DNA from: Euryarchaeota archaeon UBA558
Lineage (GTDB): Archaea > Thermoplasmatota > Poseidoniia > Poseidoniales > Thalassarchaeaceae
Reading direction: 5' to 3'
NCBI GenBank assembly: GCA_002507175.1
Contig: DAZE01000012.1
Coordinates: 62,821 to 126,820, forward strand
DNA length: 64,000 bases
A program made the translations under genes and the position numbers. This document shows positions 58,806-64,000 of the stretch, in pieces. Numbering within the stretch: the first letter of the stretch is position 1; each line of letters begins with the position of its first letter. The notes beneath the pieces were generated by a model, which had not been told where the DNA came from, made no database searches, and worked only from the letters and a program-made list of their open reading frames with translations.

Positions 58806-59288
58806 TCACTCTCCCTTCGGTGCGGCTATTCCTAACTCTTTTGACAGTCTCTCCACATGCCCAGTCGCACGAACGTTGTAGTTGGCCACGGATAATACTC
58901 CGTCCTTTTCTATCACGAAGGTAGATCTGACGGTTCCCATGTATGTCTTGCCGTAATTTGTTTTTTCCTGCCAAACCCCATAGGCATTCTGAACCACTAA
59001 GTCGGTGTCAACGATTAGATCGTATTGGAGACTGTTGTTTTCCATGAATCTCACATGGGACACTGCGGAATCTTTGGATACTCCTAGAATTTTATATCCT
59101 GACTGTTCAAAATCAGCGAATGCGTCTCTGAAATCACAGGCTTCTTTGGTGCATCCGGGCGTACTGTCCTTCGGATAGAAAAAGAGGACTAGCCCGTTTC
59201 CATTCGCTAGTATCTCTTCTAGCGAAACATACTCATCATTCTGGGTCTTAGCTTTGAACTTGGGTGCCTTTTGTCCGGGCTTCAGCAT
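58806..59288 (-). CDS. bcp: Peroxiredoxin, BCP/AhpC-TSA family
   Basis: Thiol peroxidase of 160 residues. The peroxidatic cysteine is in FYPKDSTPGCTKEACDFRD, which has the CTKEAC pattern of bacterioferritin-comigratory proteins with a possible resolving cysteine five residues on. FARTHMLKPGQKAPKFKAKTQND marks the N-terminal part, and FVIEKDG the closing strand. The open frame runs to 59510, but the ATG at 59288 is at the family start and leaves room for the divergent aconitase X gene. It would detoxify peroxides with electrons from thioredoxin. The thioredoxin reductase in this window is a possible partner. Confidence 0.93.
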   Translation of the reverse strand: MLKPGQKAPKFKAKTQNDEYVSLEEILANGNGLVLFFYPKDSTPGCTKEACDFRDAFADFEQSGYKILGVSKDSAVSHVRFMENNSLQYDLIVDTDLVVQNAYGVWQEKTNYGKTYMGTVRSTFVIEKDGVLSVANYNVRATGHVERLSKELGIAAPKGE

Positions 59289-59375
59289 GTGTGTGCGTGC
59301 AAACTCAGCCACATGAAGCCTCGTACGGCCCCAAGCAACCCTAGGTTCATCTCCTCCTACCATGGCAGGTGTGAC

Positions 59376-61112
59376 ATGGACGTACCTGCAGAGCTCAACG
59401 ACATGCTTGACGGAAAGCATGGGCCAGCCAAGCAAAAGGCTGCGAGGTTGGTCACAGATCTGGGTTATGTAGCAGGCGCAAAGCGATTCACGAAAGCAAT
59501 AAATGCCCACGTATCAGGAGTTTCAGTCATCACAGGGGGAGTTGGTCTAAGGCGATTTCTAGCAGACTTATCCTCTGATTCTCGCACTAAAGTAGCCATT
59601 CCAACAACTTTGAACTCTGCAGGATGCGACTCCTCCCAAATCAAGGAAATGGGCATAGATTTCCCTGATTTTCTAAGCCTGCAGACAGAGATAGTCACAG
59701 CATACTGGGATATGGGAATTGAGACAACACTCTCTTGCACCCCATATGATCAGCCAAATGATGCACCAGATGGTATAGGCTGCTGGGCGGAATCAAACGC
59801 GGTGTGCTATGCAAACACATACACAAATCTGGCAACAAATAGGGAATCAGGCCTATCCGCCCTATCAACCGCATTAACGGGATGGGTCCCTCTTTGGGGG
59901 CTGCACCTAGAGGAGAACAGGATGCCAAATCTTCATGTGAAGGTAAATTGTGAACTTTCCTCTGAAACTGATTTCTCAATACTTGGCGACTGGATAGGAA
60001 GTCAGATTGAGGCCAGCTGGGACATGCCATTCGGACCTATGCCCTACATCTCTGGACTTCCCGAGAATCCTTCATTTGAAATGCGAAAGGCACTGACTGC
60101 AGCAGCGGCAAATTTTGGTTGTCCCATGCTTTGGATTGAGGGGATTTCCCCGCCTCCGACAGATAGAGGATATCTCGGTTTTGTAGAATTCTCATCCAAT
60201 GACCTTCAACAATGCTATGAAAGGTTGGGCCCCAAAGGCACAGTTGATCTGGTCGTTATAGGATGTCCACAAGCTAGCATCGGTGAGGTGAGGTCAGTGG
60301 TTGCAGAAGTTCGAGGGAGGATGGAGTTGGGTGATAGGATACCGGACAATCGGCTCTGGGTCTTTACGTCCTCAAGTAACTACGATGTTCTAAGCTCAGA
60401 CGGCTCTCTAGAAATACTTGAGCAGGCAGGGGCTCTGCTCCTCAAGGACACCTGTCCGGAGGTGACGCCTTACAATAGAAATCTGTATAATCACATCCTG
60501 ACTAATTCTATGAAGGCAGAGCATTATCTCAAGAGCGGCCTAAACTCCATGCCCACCAGCGTGGCTAGGATCTCGGATTGCGTCGCTCATGCATTCGACC
60601 CCAACCTCTCTGAGGGACCTAGGCCAAAATTATCCAAGACAGAACCAAAAAAGATTGGATCCAGAGTGAAAAAATCAATCGAGACCGATAACATGGTGGG
60701 AATCGGCCTGCCAAGCCAAGGCTCCTTTGACGTCACAGGTAGGGCGATTTCAACCGATGTCCCAATCACCTACCTCGGATACGTGGACCCCCAGACAGGT
60801 GTGATAACGGAACCAGGACATCCATTGGAAGGCCAATCTCTGAATGGGAAAATTGTGGTCTACCCAAAAGGCTCCGGCTCCACAGTCGCCCCTTATGTCC
60901 TCATGGGGTTGAATTATCACGGGGTTGGTCCCAAGGGCATCTTAAACAGAGACGTCTGTCCTTTGACACTCCCGGCTGCATCTCTTCATGCCATTCCCTA
61001 TGGCCACGGTTTTGACTACGACCCGACATCGAATATCAACACCGGCGACCTAGTTCGGATCCGTTTACATGAGGGAATAGTGAATGTTGACATAATCGAA
61101 CGTTCTGAATGA
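59376..61112 (+). CDS. Aconitase X (large and small subunits fused)
   Basis: A 578-residue hydro-lyase of the aconitase superfamily. The catalytic region (DUF521) covers about residues 1-395, with MDVPAELNDMLDGKHGPAKQKA, GVSVITGGVG, PTTLNSAGCD, the CxxxxN region TTLSCTPYDQPNDAPDGI, IGCPQASIGEV and KDTCPEV. The swivel domain (DUF126) forms the last 140 residues, with GRAISTDVPITYLGYVDPQTG and YPKGSGSTVAPYVLMGL. Cysteines for an iron-sulfur cluster are present. In archaea the two-subunit form is phosphomevalonate dehydratase; fused forms in bacteria dehydrate hydroxyprolines. The nearby mevalonate kinase favours the isoprenoid role, which is inference. ATG at 59376 chosen over an open frame from 59271. 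Ends with ATGA overlap to the next gene. Confidence 0.88.
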   Translation: MDVPAELNDMLDGKHGPAKQKAARLVTDLGYVAGAKRFTKAINAHVSGVSVITGGVGLRRFLADLSSDSRTKVAIPTTLNSAGCDSSQIKEMGIDFPDFLSLQTEIVTAYWDMGIETTLSCTPYDQPNDAPDGIGCWAESNAVCYANTYTNLATNRESGLSALSTALTGWVPLWGLHLEENRMPNLHVKVNCELSSETDFSILGDWIGSQIEASWDMPFGPMPYISGLPENPSFEMRKALTAAAANFGCPMLWIEGISPPPTDRGYLGFVEFSSNDLQQCYERLGPKGTVDLVVIGCPQASIGEVRSVVAEVRGRMELGDRIPDNRLWVFTSSSNYDVLSSDGSLEILEQAGALLLKDTCPEVTPYNRNLYNHILTNSMKAEHYLKSGLNSMPTSVARISDCVAHAFDPNLSEGPRPKLSKTEPKKIGSRVKKSIETDNMVGIGLPSQGSFDVTGRAISTDVPITYLGYVDPQTGVITEPGHPLEGQSLNGKIVVYPKGSGSTVAPYVLMGLNYHGVGPKGILNRDVCPLTLPAASLHAIPYGHGFDYDPTSNINTGDLVRIRLHEGIVNVDIIERSE

Positions 61113-63277
61113 AAAATCAGGAAGGATGCCGAATGGAATCAGAGCCAAGTCCTTGCAGGCCACAGGACCTAGGAAAGTTCGAGGTCACCCAGAGAGATGG
61201 AGCCGCACGACTAGGAAAATTTTTCACGAAACACGGCGTACTCAATACTCCCGCACTCCTACCAGTCGTCAACCCAAACATCCTCACTGTCGAACCTAGA
61301 TCACTTTGGGATGAATTCGGATTCAGGGCTTTGATAACCAATTCTTATGTCATTTGGAAGAATGAGAATCTACGCGATAGGGCCACTGAGGAAGGAATTC
61401 ACAAACTTTTGGATTTCCCGGGCGTAATAATGACAGATTCTGGAACCTTCCAATCTTACGTATATGGAGACGTTGAGGTTTCCGTAGAAGAAATCGTCAG
61501 ATTTCAAGCCTCTATAGGGGTCGATATCGGCACGATGTTAGATGTGTTTGGCAGACCTGACATGACCAGGAAGGAGATAGAGGATGCCGTAAGAATCACT
61601 GCAGAAAGAGCGACGAAGTCACTGCAGGTAGCCGATACAAACATTATGTTGAATGGACCAATCCAAGGCGGGCTGCACCAAGATCTCAGGGCCAAGTCTG
61701 CCAAGATGATGGCAGAATCTGAATACCAACAGAGCAATTTCTCGATACATCCAATAGGCGGGATCGTCCCGTTAATGGAGTCACAAAGATATCATGATCT
61801 CTCTGAAATCATTCTATCGTCATCCTCCGAACTACCCCCAAACCGTCCTATGCACATATTCGGCTGTGGACACCCTATGCTATTCCCCATGTGCATTGCA
61901 CTTGGCGCAGATTTATTTGACTCAGCAGCCTATGCACTGTTTGCAAAAGACGGACGACTTCTTTCCGAAGAAGGTACCTATCGAATTGAATCAATGGTAG
62001 AGTGGCCCACCCAATCAAGTCACATATCCCCTTACACTCCAGCACAAGTCAGGGCGATGAGCAAGCCAGAAAGAACCAGTCTACTGGCACGACACAATCT
62101 AGAGGTGACACAGCGGGAACTTGCTAGGTGCAGAGAGGCAGTTAGGAATGGGTCAATATGGGTCATGGCAGAGAGGAGAAGTCATTCATCACCACACCTC
62201 AGGGAGGCCTTTCTGGGAATCATCAGAGAAAGGACTGACCCCAATGAGCCTTCGGCCAAGAGGATGCGATCAATTATCAGATCTACTGACCCTATTCGCC
62301 CCTCATCTGAACCCCTAAGCGAAGACCTTCTCCACAGACCACACATTATCCATGCCAACTCTCTGTTGGTTCAGAGATGGAGATCCCCCGGGTCGTGGCA
62401 TGATGGCTCCTTCGGGGCACCATCCAGGGTCGTCGTGATGAAAGGGGGAGAACCGCCTTGGAGAGCTTCGTACGGGTCAACTGTTCAACGAGTTTTGAAA
62501 GAAGATCCCAGAACAGTGGTTATGATCGATTCGCTGATTGGATTGGTGCCATACTCTCTAGAGGACCTCTCCCCGTGGTGTAGGGTTGAGGGTTCCAACA
62601 TACATCCCGTTGATACCAAGGAAGCAGACTACAGCGTGGATCTTGAGTCGATGGGGCTCGGAGGAATTCCAGTCTTGGTCCTAACGCCCGAAGATTCTGA
62701 ATATGAACAGGATAAATCGATATTGGCATGGATTGACAGGTGCTCTTTCGTAGACAAGCTTTCAGTGCTTTGCGCAGTTAGCCCCGCCATTGGGTGTGAG
62801 ATCACGGATGAAATTCAGGTAAGGCGCTCCAATACCAACAGACCCGTCAATGTATACAATGGAGAAATGCATCTATTCTCGCCCCGGCTGAACGACGGAG
62901 GGATATCCCTTGCTCTCCATGGCGCGAAGTTAATCCACGAAGCAATGAAATCAGCGAAGGATACGGGCGAGGACTCTAACGATGTACAACCACGAGGCGA
63001 TCACCCGGGCCTTCCGAGTGTCACCATCCACTCGGATGCAATACCCTTTGTGGGAGCCGGTCGAAATGTCATGCATGGATTCATTCTCAAAGCAGACCCT
63101 TGGTTAATCGTAGGACAACCATGTTTAGTCGTTGACGAGGATGACAACCTTGTTGCACACGGGGTATCAAACTCCACCTCAGAGGAGATGGCAGTCATGA
63201 AAAAGGGAGTGGCGGTCAAGGTAAGGGAAGGAGCGTTGGACAAGGATGCCCTAAACTTGACGGCGATTGATTCATAG
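61109..63277 (+). CDS. tgtA: Archaeosine tRNA-guanine transglycosylase with PUA domain; zinc cysteines missing
   Basis: Replaces guanine at tRNA position 15 with preQ0, the first step to archaeosine. The 722-residue protein has the TIM-barrel with LITNSYVIWKN, the catalytic Asp110 in IMTDSGTFQS, GGIVPLME, GCGHPMLFPMC and the nucleophile region LGADLFDSAAYALFAKDG (Asp271). The C-terminal part includes a PUA domain (about 645-715, VGAGRNVMHGFILKADPW). The canonical zinc site CxCxxC ahead of the YTP stretch is replaced: residues 301, 303 and 306 are Thr, Ser and Ile, while the later His329 is kept (LLARHNL). The rest aligns closely with family members. The ATG is in an ATGA overlap with the aconitase X stop. 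I expect activity unless the loss of zinc matters. Confidence 0.9.
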   Translation: MKNQEGCRMESEPSPCRPQDLGKFEVTQRDGAARLGKFFTKHGVLNTPALLPVVNPNILTVEPRSLWDEFGFRALITNSYVIWKNENLRDRATEEGIHKLLDFPGVIMTDSGTFQSYVYGDVEVSVEEIVRFQASIGVDIGTMLDVFGRPDMTRKEIEDAVRITAERATKSLQVADTNIMLNGPIQGGLHQDLRAKSAKMMAESEYQQSNFSIHPIGGIVPLMESQRYHDLSEIILSSSSELPPNRPMHIFGCGHPMLFPMCIALGADLFDSAAYALFAKDGRLLSEEGTYRIESMVEWPTQSSHISPYTPAQVRAMSKPERTSLLARHNLEVTQRELARCREAVRNGSIWVMAERRSHSSPHLREAFLGIIRERTDPNEPSAKRMRSIIRSTDPIRPSSEPLSEDLLHRPHIIHANSLLVQRWRSPGSWHDGSFGAPSRVVVMKGGEPPWRASYGSTVQRVLKEDPRTVVMIDSLIGLVPYSLEDLSPWCRVEGSNIHPVDTKEADYSVDLESMGLGGIPVLVLTPEDSEYEQDKSILAWIDRCSFVDKLSVLCAVSPAIGCEITDEIQVRRSNTNRPVNVYNGEMHLFSPRLNDGGISLALHGAKLIHEAMKSAKDTGEDSNDVQPRGDHPGLPSVTIHSDAIPFVGAGRNVMHGFILKADPWLIVGQPCLVVDEDDNLVAHGVSNSTSEEMAVMKKGVAVKVREGALDKDALNLTAIDS

Positions 63278-63292
63278 GCCAATGGCCTAGCA

Positions 63293-64000
63293 TTGAAACA
63301 ATCAGAGGGAGGCTTTGATATCGCCAATCCGATCATACAGATACGAGGCCTTCGGAAACTCTACGGGCCACACGTAGCGCTTGATGGCGTAGATCTTGAC
63401 ATTGGCACTGGAGGAGTGGGCATACTTGGCCCAAACGGCTCTGGTAAGTCTACTTTGTTCAAGTGTATTCTAGGCCTAATCAGAATAACAGAGGGCGGCG
63501 GTGAAGTACTCGGCAGGGATATCGTTACGATGGGCCCAGACATCAGATCGAAGATAGGGTACATGGCAGAATACGATTCTCTTGATCCGGGCCTAACTGC
63601 AGTTGACCAGGTCAGATATGCGGGGGAATTGCTTGGAATGAGGCCCGATCAGGCAACACAAAGAGCCCATGAGGTACTCCAATATGTCGGACTTCAAGAT
63701 CAACGCTATAGGAAGATAGAAACCTTCTCCACAGGAATGAGACAGGCTACTAAGTTAGCATGCGCGATTGTTCATGATCCTCAAATACTGTTTTGCGACG
63801 AGCCAACAAATGGCCTCGACGCCTCCGCAAGGCAATTCATGCTAGACACTCTGAGAAGAACTATTTCGGACGGAGGTGGAACTGTGATCATGACCAGCCA
63901 TGTCATGGAAGATATCCAAGGAGTGTGCGATAGGGTAGTCATGCTATCCGGCGGAAAAGTAGTCGTGGAAGGAAGAATAGACGAACTTGCCAGACAGATA
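63293..64000 (+). CDS. ABC transporter ATP-binding protein, C-terminus beyond the window
   Basis: Found by translating to the window edge. The visible 236 residues form an ABC ATPase: A-loop tyrosine in LRKLYGPHVAL, Walker A GPNGSGKST, Q-loop region replaced by MAEYDSLDPGLT, signature FSTGMRQATKLA (instead of LSGGQ), Walker B ILFCDEPTNGLD and switch histidine in MTSHVMED. The pattern FSTGMRQ matches exporters of the CcmA/NatA drug or ABC-2 type. The start must be TTG at 63293, because a TAG in frame lies at 63275-63277 and no other start precedes Walker A. It follows tgtA by 15 bases. The permease gene would be expected just beyond the window. Confidence 0.88.
   Translation, partial: MKQSEGGFDIANPIIQIRGLRKLYGPHVALDGVDLDIGTGGVGILGPNGSGKSTLFKCILGLIRITEGGGEVLGRDIVTMGPDIRSKIGYMAEYDSLDPGLTAVDQVRYAGELLGMRPDQATQRAHEVLQYVGLQDQRYRKIETFSTGMRQATKLACAIVHDPQILFCDEPTNGLDASARQFMLDTLRRTISDGGGTVIMTSHVMEDIQGVCDRVVMLSGGKVVVEGRIDELARQI

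Noticed and set aside
63276..63288. Inverted repeat AGGCC-AAT-GGCCT between tgtA and the ABC gene.
   Set aside because: Only five base pairs with a three-base loop, no T-run after it, and it overlaps the tgtA stop; too weak to call a terminator.
1..64000. Search for CRISPR arrays, insertion sequences, rRNA and tRNA genes.
   Set aside because: I found no regularly spaced 25-40 base repeats, no transposase motifs or terminal repeats, and no convincing tRNA cloverleaf in the short gaps; a covariance-model scan would be decisive.

Overview
This 64 kb window looks like a piece of a planktonic euryarchaeal chromosome. The archaeal diagnosis rests on a TATA-binding protein, an archaeosine-type tRNA-guanine transglycosylase with a PUA domain, mevalonate kinase, an archaeal-type FAD synthase (RibL family), a SepF-like protein and bacterio-opsin-activator-like HTH regulation. 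Bacterial-type riboflavin synthase, many secreted and lipobox proteins, a membrane pyrophosphatase and the short AT-rich boxes about 25-35 nt before start codons (little or no leader) suggest Thermoplasmatota, most likely marine group II/III (Poseidoniia). That placement is inference; no rRNA gene is present. Genes are densely packed on both strands with many ATGA overlaps. I saw no rRNA, tRNA, CRISPR array or insertion sequence, and no gene-free stretch longer than 300 bases.

Layout. 1-3.5 kb: a DUF4350-MoxR-DUF58 operon, cut by the window start. 3.6-10.4 kb: a molybdenum hydroxylase operon (XdhC, HTH regulator, 2Fe-2S, Mo and FAD/4Fe-4S subunits) that most resembles 4-hydroxybenzoyl-CoA reductase, followed by a surface protein. 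10.5-16 kb: a metal exporter, a MocA-like nucleotidyltransferase (probably serving the hydroxylase cofactor), a Na+/Ca2+ exchanger and a single-chain 2-oxoacid dehydrogenase E1 with an N-terminal zinc ribbon. 16.1-16.3 kb: an island of about 90% A+T. 16.3-21 kb: MoeB-rhodanese, a membrane protein, thioredoxin reductase and the riboflavin/FAD genes ribH, ribE, ribL and ribB. 21.1-25.1 kb: a subtilisin-like protease fused to an AmpG-like permease, overlapping a glutaredoxin.

25-35 kb: esterase, lipoprotein, K+-dependent-type pyrophosphatase, NifU-like protein, DNA polymerase X-PHP, endonuclease III, SpoU methyltransferase, SOUL protein and NAD synthetase. 35-44 kb: isoleucyl-tRNA synthetase, CaiB-type CoA transferase, methyltransferase, DEAD-box helicase, TauE-like exporter and an Asp-box lipoprotein. 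44.2-52.2 kb: a secreted lamin-tail/amidohydrolase protein, cysteinyl-tRNA synthetase, two tandem class-I glutamine-amidotransferase-like hydrolases and an EtfD-like iron-sulfur membrane oxidoreductase. 52.3-64 kb: mevalonate kinase, TBP with a large insert, a PKD surface protein, a SepF-like protein, a flavin reductase-like protein, peroxiredoxin, fused aconitase X, an archaeosine transglycosylase lacking its zinc cysteines, and a truncated ABC ATPase.

Themes. Much of the content concerns flavin and redox work: FAD synthesis beside several flavoenzymes, thioredoxin reductase, glutaredoxin, peroxiredoxin, and an EtfD-like complex that would take electrons from acyl-CoA oxidation. A second theme is the degradation of dissolved organic matter by anchored extracellular enzymes. 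The features most worth follow-up are the protease-permease fusion, the TBP insert with its symmetric TATA promoter, the zinc-site loss in the archaeosine transglycosylase, the 4-hydroxybenzoyl-CoA-reductase-like operon, and the AT-rich island with regularly spaced TTATAAT elements.
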